A stretch of 64,000 nucleotides of DNA from Hyphomicrobiales bacterium (GCA_017305535.1 JAFKKN010000011.1:1-64000); one strand, 5' to 3'. Counted from the first letter of the stretch, positions 9,304-20,304 are shown. Numbers and translations are program-made. Notes: a model not told the origin generated them from the sequence alone.

Positions 9304-9853
9304 AACGATTTTTAGCTGCATGATCGGCTTGTGTGTTTCTACGGGTGTAAACGCTCAATCGATCGTGGATCACTTTGGATTTGGCAAGACACCAGCACCA
9401 CAAGATATGGCAAAGTACTTTGCGATCCCTCCCTCAGGTGCTGGATTGCCGCCGGGCAGCGGGACAGGAAAAGCAGGAGCGGATATTTTCGCGGAAAACT
9501 GTGCAGCTTGTCATGGGGACAAGTTGCAGGGCAACCCGGCCGTAGGTCTCGGTGGAGACCGATTGATCGGAGGGCGGGGATCGCTGGCGTCGAAAACACC
9601 GATCAAGACCGTAGAAAGCTATTGGCCCTATTCGACGACGCTGTTTGATTATGTCAAACGAGCGATGCCATTCAATGCCCCGGGCTCCCTGACCGACGAT
9701 CAGGTCTACAGTCTCGTTGCGTACATTCTCTCCGAGGCCAAGATCGTAAAGCCGACGGACGTGATGAATGCAGACACCCTGCCGAAGGTTGTGATGCCGA
9801 ATCGGGATGGGTTCATTCCGGATAGCCGTCCGGAGCTGGAGTTGTACCGTTGA
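9290..9853 (+). CDS. soxD: SoxD-type c-type cytochrome
   Basis: The 187-residue protein has an N-terminal signal peptide and one haem-binding motif, CAACH (about residue 69). The distal methionine is probably in KRAMPFNAPGSL (about 124). It overlaps the SoxC gene by 14 bp and is the natural electron acceptor for the molybdoenzyme. Classical Paracoccus SoxD is a larger dihaem protein; this is a single-haem short form, as in several alphaproteobacterial SoxC neighbours and sulfite dehydrogenase cytochromes. It is the last gene of the module; only degenerate sequence follows. Confidence 0.82.
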   Translation: MSMLRTIFSCMIGLCVSTGVNAQSIVDHFGFGKTPAPQDMAKYFAIPPSGAGLPPGSGTGKAGADIFAENCAACHGDKLQGNPAVGLGGDRLIGGRGSLASKTPIKTVESYWPYSTTLFDYVKRAMPFNAPGSLTDDQVYSLVAYILSEAKIVKPTDVMNADTLPKVVMPNRDGFIPDSRPELELYR

Positions 9854-9882
9854 TTGGTAAAGCGAGCTGTCATCTGGCAATG

Positions 9883-10010
9883 AAAAATTGACCCTGTAAG
9901 CCAGGGGATCGGTGTCAAAAATTGCGCCCCTATGGGTTGGCTGTTGCGCTGCCTGCTTTGTGGTGGTCGGAGATGCTGATCGTGGGGACGATTGCGCGGA
10001 TACGCCAAGT
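9883..10010 (+). mobile_element. IS21-family remnant: left end plus first codons of istA
   Basis: Two similar motifs, AAAAATTGACCC (9883-9900 area) and CAAAAATTGCGCCCC (about 9917), look like the repeated terminal boxes of IS21-type elements. An ATG at 9973 then opens MLIVGTIARIRQ, which closely resembles the IstA start MLIVETIARIRR of alphaproteobacterial IS21 transposases. The similarity stops after about twelve codons and the sequence runs into aldolase-like coding. Only the tip of the element remains. Confidence 0.5.
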
Positions 10011-10071
10011 CGAGTCGCCATCCGGAGTTGGCGACGACGTCCATTGACGATCGCGTCGCGCAATCGAAGGA

Positions 10072-10690
10072 GATGACGATCGTGCAGGACATCGATCGGA
10101 ACCTGGAGCGGACTGTTCGCATCGCCGCGCGTGCTCTGGGACGTCATGGCCTCGCGCACGCTTATGGCCATTATTCTGCGCGGATCGATGCTGATTCATT
10201 TCTAGTCTGCCCAGCCCGGCCGATGGGACTGGTGAAAGTTGCGGAGCCTTGTGTTGTCGTGTCGGTGATGGAAGCTTTGCCTGGTGGTGTATTGGGTGAG
10301 GTTCGCAATCATCAGCAGATCTATCGTAACCGCCCGGAGGTCGGCGGTATCGTGCGCTTCGTCTCGCCGAAGGGGGTGACGCTTGGTGCGTTCGCCAGAG
10401 CGCCGAAGGCCCGATACGCCTTTGGCGCTTACGTTGCGCCGGATACGCCGCTCTGGCTCGATCCGCAATTGGTGCGCGATGAGCGCAAGGCGGAAGGCGT
10501 TGCCGCCACCATGGTGTGCGACCAGAGGTGCTGTTGCGCGGAGGCGGCTCGGTGACGGCCGGCGAGACTCTGGAGGAGGCCGTCGTTCTTGCCTGGTTCC
10601 TGGAGGATGCGTGCTGAAGCGCTGGCTGCAAATTTAGCGGACGAACCGCCCGCGTTCACCGCAGATGAGGCGCGTCAACGCGCGACCAAA
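10072..10690 (+). pseudogene. Class II aldolase/adducin-family protein, frameshifted
   Basis: The frame from about 10072 encodes LERTVRIAARALGRHGLAHA, YGHYSARIDADSFLVCPA and RPEVGGIVRFVSP, typical of the class II aldolase/adducin fold. The metal-site histidine expected in the H-x-H motif after the RPEV block is not seen (the stretch reads IVRFVSPKG). After KAEGVAATM the frame is lost. The continuation LLRGGGSVTAGETLEEAVVL lies in another frame from about 10530, and EALAANLADEPPAFTADEAR in a third from about 10615. At least two frameshifts, and a shortened catalytic region, make it a pseudogene. Intact relatives usually act on phospho-sugars or simply keep the fold; the original function is unknown. 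Confidence 0.7.
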
Positions 10691-10880
10691 GCGGGGCGGC
10701 TATCGCCACCTTTTCATGCATCCGAGCGGAAGCAATCTTGCCGAACTTTCTCGGGTGATCGAACAACGACAACTGAAGGTCATCGTCGATCACGCCTATC
10801 CGCTTGCGGAGATCGGCGAGGCCCTTGCCTATGTTGGGAACGGGCACGTGAGGGGGCGGGGCCGTCGTCAAAATGAGCTG
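10690..10880 (+). pseudogene. Zinc-type alcohol dehydrogenase / quinone oxidoreductase, C-terminal fragment
   Basis: The + frame here reads YRHLFMHPSGSNLAELSRV, then VDHAYPLAEIGEALAYV and GNGHVRG. This is the standard end of NADPH:quinone oxidoreductase-like medium-chain dehydrogenases (normally GHARGKVVV and stop). A one-base shift inside the GGGGCGGGGCC run (about 10854-10864) replaces that ending; the alternative frame would read GAVVKMS-stop. The N-terminal three quarters of the gene are missing, and the fragment abuts the broken aldolase gene directly, so a deletion joined the two. Confidence 0.65.
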
Positions 10881-10896
10881 ACGGCGCGCAAGCGCC

Positions 10897-11313
10897 TCAC
10901 AAATCGACCACGACGTAGTCGTTCTCCACCGAGACCTTCAGGGTCTCGGCGATGTACGGCCCTTTCACCACGCTCGCTCCCGGCTCGACGTTCACCGCAT
11001 AGGCTTTCACTCGAAAACGCCTCGGATCGCAGTAGGATTGCCCGGTGCGGATATCGAATTCCCAGCCGTGCCAGGGGCAGCGGATGATTTCGCCGAGCTT
11101 GGTGTATTCGATCTCGCCGGGCTCGGAGGACTGGGCGAGGCCGATCAGCGGACCTTCGCACAGCGCCGCGCCCTGATGCGGGCAGCGATTGAGCAAGCCA
11201 AAGAATTCGCCCTTGACGTTGAAGACCGCGATCGGCCGCTCGTCGATGGTGAGGAATTTGCGGGAGCCCGGCGGCAGTTCGTCCACCGGGGCAACAACGT
11301 GACGCGCCATCAA
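10897..11313 (-). CDS. Rieske [2Fe-2S] ferredoxin-like protein
   Basis: A 138-residue soluble Rieske protein. The cluster ligands are visible as CPHQGA (about residues 44-49) and CPWHGWEFD (about 79-87), with no signal peptide or membrane anchor. Small proteins of this kind carry electrons to oxygenases or sit beside hydrolases in aromatic or aliphatic degradation clusters. The start overlaps the end of the upstream amidohydrolase gene by 4 bp (ATGA), so the three genes at 10897-13495 form one operon. No oxygenase alpha subunit is encoded next to it. The second Met (11310) is an equally good start. Confidence 0.88.
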   Translation of the reverse strand: MMARHVVAPVDELPPGSRKFLTIDERPIAVFNVKGEFFGLLNRCPHQGAALCEGPLIGLAQSSEPGEIEYTKLGEIIRCPWHGWEFDIRTGQSYCDPRRFRVKAYAVNVEPGASVVKGPYIAETLKVSVENDYVVVDL

Positions 11314-12413
11314 GTTATTCCGTACAGTTCTCGCGCGTTGCCGAGATAGAAAGCCGCGCGGTTGGCATCGCTGACGCCGGCGGGCAGCACCCGTGACGGC
11401 TCATCGTAATCCCAATGCGGATAGTCGGTCGCGAACAGCAGCTTGTCCCAGCCGATCCAGTCGATGGTCTGGAACAGATGATCGCGCCGCTCTGGATCTT
11501 CCATCGGTTGCGTCGTCCACCAGATGTGATCCTTGATGTATTCCGACGGCGGGCGCCTCACATGCGGCACCTCGCTGCGCAACCGTTGCCACACACGATC
11601 GAGCCGCCACGCCAGCGACGGCGCCCAGCCGAAGCCGGCTTCGATCATGATCATCTTCAGCTTCGGAAAGCGTTCCAGCACACCTTCGAGCACGATGCTG
11701 GCAAGCGCGGTCTGCTGGCATTGCGAATGCCCGACCATCTCCTCGATGTAATAACTCGGCCAACCCGACGCGGTGATCGGATTGCCGCCGAAGCCGAACG
11801 CATGCACGCCGATCGGCAAGCCGGCCTCCTGCGCTGCTTCGTAGATCGGCCAGTAGCGACGCTGCCCGAGCGGCTCGACGTTGCGGCTGAGCAGCAGCAC
11901 CTGCACGAAGTTCTTGTCGCCGGCGCGCTTGCGGATTTCGGCGGCGGACGCCTCGCCATCTTCATTGGCGACGACGACCGAGCCCTTGAGGCGCGAATCC
12001 TTGCTGGTCCACTCCGCGATCTGCCAGTCGTTGATCGCCGTCGCCAGTGCGGCGCTGAGTTCCTGATTGCGCAGACCTTGCCCGGTGTTGAGCGGATTCA
12101 GCACCCCGAGCGCCACGTTGTTCGGATCGAGATGCTGCTGCTGCATGAACGACAGCGACGACCCTTGCACGCCGCCTTCCGGCGGATAGGCGTCGCGGCG
12201 CGAGGCGTTGGGCTGCGCCTTCGGATAGGGCGGTCCCACCATCATGCCTTGATAGGCATGGCCACCGTAGGTTTCGAGATGATCGTGCCAGCGCTTCGCC
12301 AGATACGGATAGAGATCTTTCATCGAGCGGCGGGCGGGATGGATGTCGCAATCGGCAATCGCGGTCTTGGCCACGACCGATGCGTCGGCAGAGGAACGGA
12401 ACTGCACATTCAT
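11310..12413 (-). CDS. Amidohydrolase family protein (amidohydrolase_2 / ACMSD-like)
   Basis: The 367-residue protein has the amidohydrolase_2 TIM-barrel pattern. It shows DCDIHP at the N-terminus, a central IGVHAFGFGG histidine, LKMIMIEAGFGWAPSLAWRL and the C-terminal metal-binding DYPHWDYDEP. The family includes metal-dependent decarboxylases (ACMSD, gamma-resorcylate decarboxylase) and hydrolases. It resembles the adjacent protein encoded at 12410-13495 along its whole length, so the pair probably arose by tandem duplication. It is coupled by 4-bp overlaps to both neighbours. The substrate is unknown. Confidence 0.87.
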   Translation of the reverse strand: MNVQFRSSADASVVAKTAIADCDIHPARRSMKDLYPYLAKRWHDHLETYGGHAYQGMMVGPPYPKAQPNASRRDAYPPEGGVQGSSLSFMQQQHLDPNNVALGVLNPLNTGQGLRNQELSAALATAINDWQIAEWTSKDSRLKGSVVVANEDGEASAAEIRKRAGDKNFVQVLLLSRNVEPLGQRRYWPIYEAAQEAGLPIGVHAFGFGGNPITASGWPSYYIEEMVGHSQCQQTALASIVLEGVLERFPKLKMIMIEAGFGWAPSLAWRLDRVWQRLRSEVPHVRRPPSEYIKDHIWWTTQPMEDPERRDHLFQTIDWIGWDKLLFATDYPHWDYDEPSRVLPAGVSDANRAAFYLGNARELYGIT

Positions 12414-13495
12414 GCCGCGCTCTCCTTCGATCCCGCGCCGCCGAGGCGCGTATAAGTCGCGTAGGGATTGTCGATCATGATCTTGCGCACCAATTCGGGC
12501 GACAATCCATCCGGCAGCACCGCGTTACCGTCGAATTGCCAGTGCGGATAATCCGTTGAGAATAGGAGCAATTCGTCCGACTGCATATGATCAAACAGCC
12601 GATTTAATGTTCCCGGATCGGGTGGGGCATCTACGGGCTGCAGCGAGAAGCGGATATTGCTGCGCACAATCTCCATCGGCGCGCGGTCGACCCACGGCGT
12701 CTCCATCCGCACCCCGCGCCAGAACTTGTGCAACCGCCAGACATAGGACGGCAGCCAGGTGAAGCCGGATTCCAGCATCACCATTTTCAGCCGCGGATAT
12801 TTGGCAAACACGCCTTCGACGATCAGACTGGTGAGCTGAGTCTGGAACGCCTGCGCCTGCGCGACATAATCCTCGATGTGATACGAACCCCAGCCGACCG
12901 AGCTCGGCGGATTGTGATAGTTGCTGCCGGCATGCACACCGATCGGTAGGCCATGGCGCTCCGCGGCAGCATAGATCGGCCAATAAGCGCGCTTGCCGAG
13001 CGGCATGTCGCCCATCACCAGCATCAGCACCTGCACGAAACGGCTGTCGCGCGCACAGCGCTCGATCTCGGCGACGGACTTCTCGACGCTCTGCACCGGG
13101 ATGACGATGGAGCCGCGCAGCCGTGCGTCCTTGTCGAGCCATTCCTTCACCAGCCAGTCGTTCAGCGCACGACAGAATGCATCGGCCATATCTTCGCTGA
13201 ACACCATCTGCAAACCGTAGAGGGGATTGCAGATGCCGATGCTGGTGCCGAACGGATCGAGCGCCTGCGTTGTGAGATCGTGCAGGTTCGCACCTGGCTT
13301 GCCTTTTGCGGGGCGCCAGTCGGGCCGCGCCGAGATCGGCGAGTTCGGCGGATAGGATTGCGACTCGAGATCGGTCATGCCGCGCGTCGTCACCTGATCG
13401 CGCCAGTAGTCGTTGAGATACGGCAGCAGGCTGGTGAGATGAGGCAGCGCGGGATGCAGATCGCAATCCACACCGCCTGCGATCGGTGACGTCAT
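12410..13495 (-). CDS. Amidohydrolase family protein (amidohydrolase_2 / ACMSD-like)
   Basis: A 361-residue paralogue of the protein at 11310-12413 and the first gene of this minus-strand operon. The same landmarks are seen: DCDLHPALPH at the N-terminus, IGVHAGSNYH, LKMVMLESGFTWLPSYVWRL and DYPHWQFDGN near the C-terminus. The two proteins could form a heteromer or act on successive intermediates; the sequence does not decide. Translation starts at ATG 13495, and the divergent CinA-like gene begins 138 bp away. Confidence 0.87.
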   Translation of the reverse strand: MTSPIAGGVDCDLHPALPHLTSLLPYLNDYWRDQVTTRGMTDLESQSYPPNSPISARPDWRPAKGKPGANLHDLTTQALDPFGTSIGICNPLYGLQMVFSEDMADAFCRALNDWLVKEWLDKDARLRGSIVIPVQSVEKSVAEIERCARDSRFVQVLMLVMGDMPLGKRAYWPIYAAAERHGLPIGVHAGSNYHNPPSSVGWGSYHIEDYVAQAQAFQTQLTSLIVEGVFAKYPRLKMVMLESGFTWLPSYVWRLHKFWRGVRMETPWVDRAPMEIVRSNIRFSLQPVDAPPDPGTLNRLFDHMQSDELLLFSTDYPHWQFDGNAVLPDGLSPELVRKIMIDNPYATYTRLGGAGSKESAA

Positions 13496-13632
13496 GACGC
13501 TCAGTTTCCTCTCATCTCAGCCCGGCATTCGCCGACAATTGATGGTATTGCCGCATCGGATCGTGCCATATCATACTGCACCACCACCAGCCTGCAATGC
13601 GACGAGGCTGACATGCAAGGGAGCCGAGTGCG

Positions 13633-14115
13633 ATGCAGGAACTGATCGGGATCGCGGAACAGATCGCAGGCAAGCTGATCGCGCGCAAGCAAACCATCGC
13701 GGTGGCGGAATCGTCGACCGGCGGATTGATCTCGGCGTCGCTGCTCGCGGTGCCTGGCGCATCTGCCTATTTTCTTGGATCGGCGGTGGTCTATACGCGC
13801 GAGGCGCGGCGCATCCTGATGGATATTCCGGATGCCGAAATGAAGGGCATTCGCTCGGCCTCCGAGACTTACGCGAAGCTGCTGGCCAGCCAGATTCGAC
13901 AACGCTTCTCGTCCGATTGGGGCTTATCCGAAACCGGTGCGACCGGCCCCACAGGCAATCGCTATGGCGACGCCGCGGGTCATACCTGCATCGGCGTTGC
14001 CGGCGCCCAGTCGACGGCAATCACGCTGGAGACCGGCAAAGCCGATCGGGTCGCCAACATGCATGCTTTCGCAAGCGCTGCGCTGAAGGAATTGCTGCAG
14101 CAAGTCTCGTGCTGA
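13633..14115 (+). CDS. CinA C-terminal-domain protein (nicotinamide-nucleotide amidase type)
   Basis: The 160-residue protein corresponds to the stand-alone C-terminal domain of CinA, also called PncC. PncC deamidates nicotinamide mononucleotide to nicotinate mononucleotide in pyridine-nucleotide salvage. Characteristic motifs are TIAVAESSTGGLISA (about residues 20-34), YFLGSAVVYT and the glycine-rich GATGPTGNRYGD. The length is normal for the single-domain form. One difference from many homologues is SETGATGP where ISGIAGP is common, so activity should not be taken for granted. No obvious functional link with its neighbours. Confidence 0.85.
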   Translation: MQELIGIAEQIAGKLIARKQTIAVAESSTGGLISASLLAVPGASAYFLGSAVVYTREARRILMDIPDAEMKGIRSASETYAKLLASQIRQRFSSDWGLSETGATGPTGNRYGDAAGHTCIGVAGAQSTAITLETGKADRVANMHAFASAALKELLQQVSC

Positions 14116-14118
14116 AGA

Positions 14119-15486
14119 TCACTTCTGGAGCGCCTCGTACACCAGCTTCTTGAATGCGTGCTGGACCTGACCGCGCTTTGCGCCAACTTGCACCATCATG
14201 ACGGCGACGATGTCGTGCTCGGGATCAACGACGAATGCGGGTCCGCTGCCGCTATCCCATTCCAGATTGCCGACCGCGCCCCGCTCCGGAGGCTCCGTCT
14301 TGCCGGTATCGATCCGAACCGCGAAGCCAAAACCGAAGCCAAACGCCGCGCCGGGAAAATAGTCGTCGTCGCGTGCAACGCCAGAGCCCGACCCGATTTG
14401 ATCGGTCGTCATTTGTTCGTAGGATTTCGGGCTGAGGTAACGCTTGCCGTCCAGTTCCCCGCGATGAAGGATCATCTGCGAGAACCGCGCATAATCGGCA
14501 GCGGTCGACACCAGCCCGCCACCACCGGATTGCCATTGCGGATGCGCCAGGCGCGCCTGTTCGGAATCGCGCAGTTCGGAATCGTCGGGCATCGGTTTTG
14601 CCATGCGGGCGCGATCGGCGGCGGTCGCAATCCCGTAACTGGTGTCCATCATACCGAGGGGTTCAAATATCCGTGCGCGTTCGAATTCAAACAGCGACTT
14701 GCCGGAGACCACTTCGATGACACGGCCGAGTATGTCAGTGGAGTGACCATAGCGCCACAGCGTTCCCGGCTGACTTGACAACGGAAGCCCCGCAATCCGC
14801 TCGGCAAACACCTTGTTGTCGAAATTGCCGGTGAACAGGTTGGCGTCCGTGTAAGCCGTCGTGATCAGATCGCTGCCGATATATTCGTAAGTGATCCCCG
14901 ATGTGTGGCGTAACAGATCACGGATAGTGACAGGCCTGTTGGCAGGAACGAGCTTGAGGACAGGCTTACCGTCTGCGGCCACGGCATCGACTCCTACCTT
15001 CATCGCCGCGAAGGCGGGAATGTAGCTGGCCACCGGATCGTCGAGCGAGAGTTTTCCGTCGTCGATCAGCATCATCGCCGCGACGCTGGTGATCGGCTTG
15101 GTCATCGAATGCAGCGCGAACAACGTGTCCGGCGTCATCGGCGTCTTCGTGGCGGCGTCGCGAACACCGAAGCATTTGAAATAGACCGGTTGTCCATGCT
15201 GCTCGATCAGAACGATCGCACCCGGAATGATTCCAGCGTTGGCTTCGCTATTGAACGTCTCGGCCAGATGCTCGAATTTGGTCGGCGATGGCCCTGCTGT
15301 GCCTGCCATGCACACCGGCACATCAGTGACCAACGAAACTACCGCCGCGATGAAAAGCATCGGTAGTCGCGTGGCAGGTCCGAACCGGACCTTCCTGACA
15401 AGGTCACTCAGCAAGTTGGAAATGACCGACGTCACCACCGGGGGTCTCCCGTCATGCTCTCGACCGAACCTTCCGGCAATTCGCAC
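14119..15486 (-). CDS. Exported serine hydrolase, beta-lactamase/esterase (class C-like) family
   Basis: A serine beta-lactamase-fold enzyme. The nucleophile motif SMTK lies in LFALHSMTKPITSVAAMM, and the second motif is YGHS in LWRYGHSTDILG, typical of EstB-like esterases rather than true AmpC (YAN). A hydrophobic export signal is present (MLFIAAVVSLVTDVPVCMAG). The start is uncertain: the frame opens at GTG 15486, but the Met at 15360 directly precedes the hydrophobic core and would give 413 residues. Likely a periplasmic esterase or peptidase of unknown substrate. It follows ureG by 106 bp on the same strand, but nothing ties it to urea metabolism. Confidence 0.82.
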   Translation of the reverse strand: MRIAGRFGREHDGRPPVVTSVISNLLSDLVRKVRFGPATRLPMLFIAAVVSLVTDVPVCMAGTAGPSPTKFEHLAETFNSEANAGIIPGAIVLIEQHGQPVYFKCFGVRDAATKTPMTPDTLFALHSMTKPITSVAAMMLIDDGKLSLDDPVASYIPAFAAMKVGVDAVAADGKPVLKLVPANRPVTIRDLLRHTSGITYEYIGSDLITTAYTDANLFTGNFDNKVFAERIAGLPLSSQPGTLWRYGHSTDILGRVIEVVSGKSLFEFERARIFEPLGMMDTSYGIATAADRARMAKPMPDDSELRDSEQARLAHPQWQSGGGGLVSTAADYARFSQMILHRGELDGKRYLSPKSYEQMTTDQIGSGSGVARDDDYFPGAAFGFGFGFAVRIDTGKTEPPERGAVGNLEWDSGSGPAFVVDPEHDIVAVMMVQVGAKRGQVQHAFKKLVYEALQK

Positions 15487-15592
15487 CGTACAGACAGCGC
15501 GAGGGCAGAGTTAGTAATAACACCGAAACCTGCCACGAAGCGCCCCGTGGGGCCATCTAATAATACTTCACCTGCGAAATCGAAACCGGCTC

Positions 15593-16203
<611 letters not shown>

Positions 16204-16207
<4 letters not shown>

Positions 16208-16878
16208 GAACGGAATACTCGCGAATATTGCGTTTCGTGCCGCATCGACAAGAGATCAGAGAAAAACGTCGCCGAGCCGAGATCGTCGAGCGAGGAGCGG
16301 GCGGCTCGCGACGCCGCCCGCACGATTACGGACTCCAGCGCCGCCAGCGCCGCGACGCCATCACGCTGGCCGAGCGGGACCAGACGAACGGCGGACTGGA
16401 TCAGGTTCGATGTGAAAGCGTGGAGATAGGCGGTCAGCGTTTCAGGTAACGAGAGTGAGTGTCGTGCGGCGGTCATGCCGACGGCAACAGGATACGGAAC
16501 CGGGCGACCTTTCAGGAAAGACTGACGCCCTTCCGGGATGATCCATGCCGCTGCGGCTTCGACGAATGCGGAGCCTTGCAATGTTGTCTCCATATGCCGT
16601 TCCTTCGATCCGGCCATGGCTTCGGCCAGTTCGATCACGTCGTCGCAATCGCCTCCTGCGGATGCTTCTCGCCACCCTTCGGCCAGCAGCACCGCGTCGT
16701 TCCAGCCGGAGCCACGCTCAACGAGATCATCCAACCAGCCGACAAGCGAGGACCGGTCGGAAATCAGTCCGTCATGGATCGCGCGTTCCAGCCCGTGACT
16801 GTAGGCAAAGGCACCGACTGGAAAGGCCGGCGACAGCCAGCTCATCAGCCGCAGGAGGGAGGCAGTATTCTCAGTCAT
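16204..16878 (-). CDS. ureF: Urease accessory protein UreF
   Basis: UreF is an all-helical scaffold that recruits UreG to the UreD-apo-urease complex. The 224 residues from [14 protein letters not shown] contain the family signature [17 protein letters not shown] near the N-terminus and end in [12 protein letters not shown], the conserved tail that contacts UreD. The open frame extends upstream to 16950, but that part lies inside the His-rich end of ureE read in another frame, so ATG 16878 is preferred. It overlaps the ureE stop by 8 bp. Confidence 0.95.
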
Positions 16879-17380
16879 GATCATGGTGATGATCGTGCTC
16901 GTGGTTATGGCCGTGCTTGTGGTCATGGCCATGCACGTGAGCATGGTCATGGTCGTGATGATGGTAGGCCCCGTGCACCGGCTGAAAACGTTCGATCACT
17001 TCGGTCACGATCGCGCCGAGGCCCAGGAGCATGTCGCGGATAACATGATCGCGCCGGATCAGGATGCGTCCCGCCTCGATCTGCGCGGCCAGGTGCCGGT
17101 TGCCGAGATGCCAGGCAAGGTGGCTGAGCGGTACATTCGCGCTCGGCCGTATTTCGTAGAGTTTTTCGCGTGCGGCAATGATTGCGATCGTGCGGCCATC
17201 CTCCAGCACCAGCACGTCGCCATCGGACAACAGTACGGCTTCGGGCAGATCGACCATCACCTTGTCGCCCCGATCGGTGGTGATCACTTTTCGGCGCAGA
17301 TGGCGGTCGTGGGAATCGAGCACGACGGTGCCGAAGGGCTCGGCAGCAGTGTGATGAGCGTGAGAAATGGCGCGGAGCAT
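16871..17380 (-). CDS. ureE: Urease nickel metallochaperone UreE
   Basis: UreE delivers Ni2+ to the UreG complex. The protein has 169 residues: an N-terminal peptide-binding domain (about 1-75), a ferredoxin-like metal-binding domain (about 75-140, with LAWHLGNRHLAAQIE), and a His/Asp-rich tail of about 30 residues (from HGAYHHHDHDHAH). The length and density of the tail suggest nickel storage as well as delivery, as in Klebsiella UreE. The coding DNA for the tail is a run of CAT/CAC/GAC codons, which makes local repeats in the sequence. It starts 7 bp after ureC. Confidence 0.95.
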   Translation of the reverse strand: MLRAISHAHHTAAEPFGTVVLDSHDRHLRRKVITTDRGDKVMVDLPEAVLLSDGDVLVLEDGRTIAIIAAREKLYEIRPSANVPLSHLAWHLGNRHLAAQIEAGRILIRRDHVIRDMLLGLGAIVTEVIERFQPVHGAYHHHDHDHAHVHGHDHKHGHNHEHDHHHDHD

Positions 17381-17387
17381 GATTGCC

Positions 17388-19099
<1,712 letters not shown>

Positions 19100-19100
<1 letters not shown>

Positions 19101-19405
19101 CAGAGTTGTCCCATCACCTGTTGACGGAAGCCGTAAACCGCACGGTTTCCGCTCAAGGGCACGAGGCGCACCTCGCGGCTTTGGCCGGGCTCGAAGCGCA
19201 CCGCGGTGCCTGCGGGAATATCAAGCCGCATGCCGCGCGCAGCCGGGCGATCGAACTCGAGCGCCGCGTTGGCTTCGAAGAAATGATAGTGCGAGCCGAC
19301 CTGGATCGGCCGGTCGCCGGTATTGGCGATCAGCAATGTGATTTGCGCCGCGCCCGCGTTGAGCACGATGTCGCCTCCAGCGGGCAGGAATTCTCCGGGT
19401 ATCAT
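19100..19405 (-). CDS. ureB: Urease beta subunit UreB
   Basis: A 101-residue structural subunit of the (alpha-beta-gamma)3 urease. It begins [13 protein letters not shown] and contains the conserved [13 protein letters not shown] and [15 protein letters not shown] blocks. An open frame continues upstream to 19828, but it overlaps the hupE-like gene in another frame; ATG 19405 gives the normal subunit length and lies 2 bp after the hupE stop. Confidence 0.97.
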
Positions 19406-19407
19406 CG

Positions 19408-19989
19408 TCACATCCCCGCAAACAGCCAGAGTCCTCCGAGCGCCGTCAGCCCACCGGCAAGGCGCGTCACGAAGGCGCCACCAAACCGCGCCGCACCGAG
19501 GCCGATGGCAACGCCGATCCCATGCAGCATCGCGGTCGCGAGTACGAAACCGGCCATGAAGGGCAGCGCACCGGCCCCACCCAGCTCGCCGCCATGCGCA
19601 TAGCCATGAAACAGCGCGAAGAAGCCGACCACCGCCATGCCCACATATGTCGGCACCTGCAGGGCAACCAATGCCAGCAGTCCAAGAATCACAACCGACG
19701 CTGCAATGGTGGGCTCGACGAAAGGCAGTGGGGTGCCTGCCAGCGCTGCCGCGAAGCCGATCATCATCGCGATCAAAAATGCCGCCGGAACCGCCCAGAT
19801 GGCGCGTCCGCCGAGAAGCGCCGCCCACAAGCCGACGCCGACCATCGCCAGGATGTGATCAGCGCCGGAAAACGGATGCGACAACCCGGCGGAGAGGGAG
19901 CCATGCTCGGCGGGGTTCAGGTGCGCGAAAGCGGGGGTTGATGCCAGAAGCATCAGGGCGGTGGTTGTAATGACGAGGCGACGAGTCAT
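19408..19989 (-). CDS. ureJ: HupE/UreJ-family membrane protein, probable nickel permease
   Basis: The 193-residue polytopic protein begins with a signal-like segment ([22 protein letters not shown]) followed by about six membrane segments. HupE/UreJ hallmarks are [16 protein letters not shown] after the signal and [13 protein letters not shown] in the middle, whose histidines are candidate metal ligands. Family members supply nickel to [NiFe] hydrogenases or urease. Its insertion between ureA and ureB strongly favours a urease role. Confidence 0.9.
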   Translation of the reverse strand: MTRRLVITTTALMLLASTPAFAHLNPAEHGSLSAGLSHPFSGADHILAMVGVGLWAALLGGRAIWAVPAAFLIAMMIGFAAALAGTPLPFVEPTIAASVVILGLLALVALQVPTYVGMAVVGFFALFHGYAHGGELGGAGALPFMAGFVLATAMLHGIGVAIGLGAARFGGAFVTRLAGGLTALGGLWLFAGM

Positions 19990-20001
19990 GTTCTTTTCCC
20001 T

Positions 20002-20304
20002 CTACCGTATCGGCTCATGCACGGTGACCAGCTTGGTTCCGTCCGGAAAAGTTGCTTCCACCTGCACGTCGTGGATCATCTCCGCGACGCCTTCCATCAC
20101 CTGCTGGCGGCGCACCACATGCGCGCCGGCTTCCATCAGGTCGGCGACCGAGCGACCGTCGCGCGCACCCTCCACGACGAAATCGGTAATCAGGGCGATG
20201 GCCTCCGGATGGTTCAGCTTGACGCCGCGCTCCATGCGCTTTCGAGCGACGATGGCGGCCATCGCGACAAGCAACTTGTCTTTTTCGCGCGGCGTGAGGT
20301 TCAT
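20002..20304 (-). CDS. ureA: Urease gamma subunit UreA
   Basis: The 100-residue small structural subunit, full length, starting [17 protein letters not shown]. Conserved blocks include [23 protein letters not shown] (here split by reading length) and [20 protein letters not shown] at the C-terminus. It lies 9 bp after ureD and 12 bp before the hupE-like gene, within the single minus-strand urea unit. Confidence 0.97.
   Translation of the reverse strand: MNLTPREKDKLLVAMAAIVARKRMERGVKLNHPEAIALITDFVVEGARDGRSVADLMEAGAHVVRRQQVMEGVAEMIHDVQVEATFPDGTKLVTVHEPIR

Noticed and set aside
11415-12455. Plus-strand open frame of 346 codons opposite the first amidohydrolase
   Set aside because: Antisense shadow of a real, motif-bearing gene; Arg/His-rich composition typical of such shadows.
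15540-15556. Palindrome GCCCCGTGGGGC after ureG as a terminator
   Set aside because: Only 12 bp with almost no loop and no T-run in the direction of ureG transcription.
16871-16975. Dense CAT/CAC/GAC tandem repeat that could be taken for a DNA repeat or CRISPR-like array
   Set aside because: It is the coding sequence of the His/Asp-rich UreE tail; there are no spacers or conserved repeat units.
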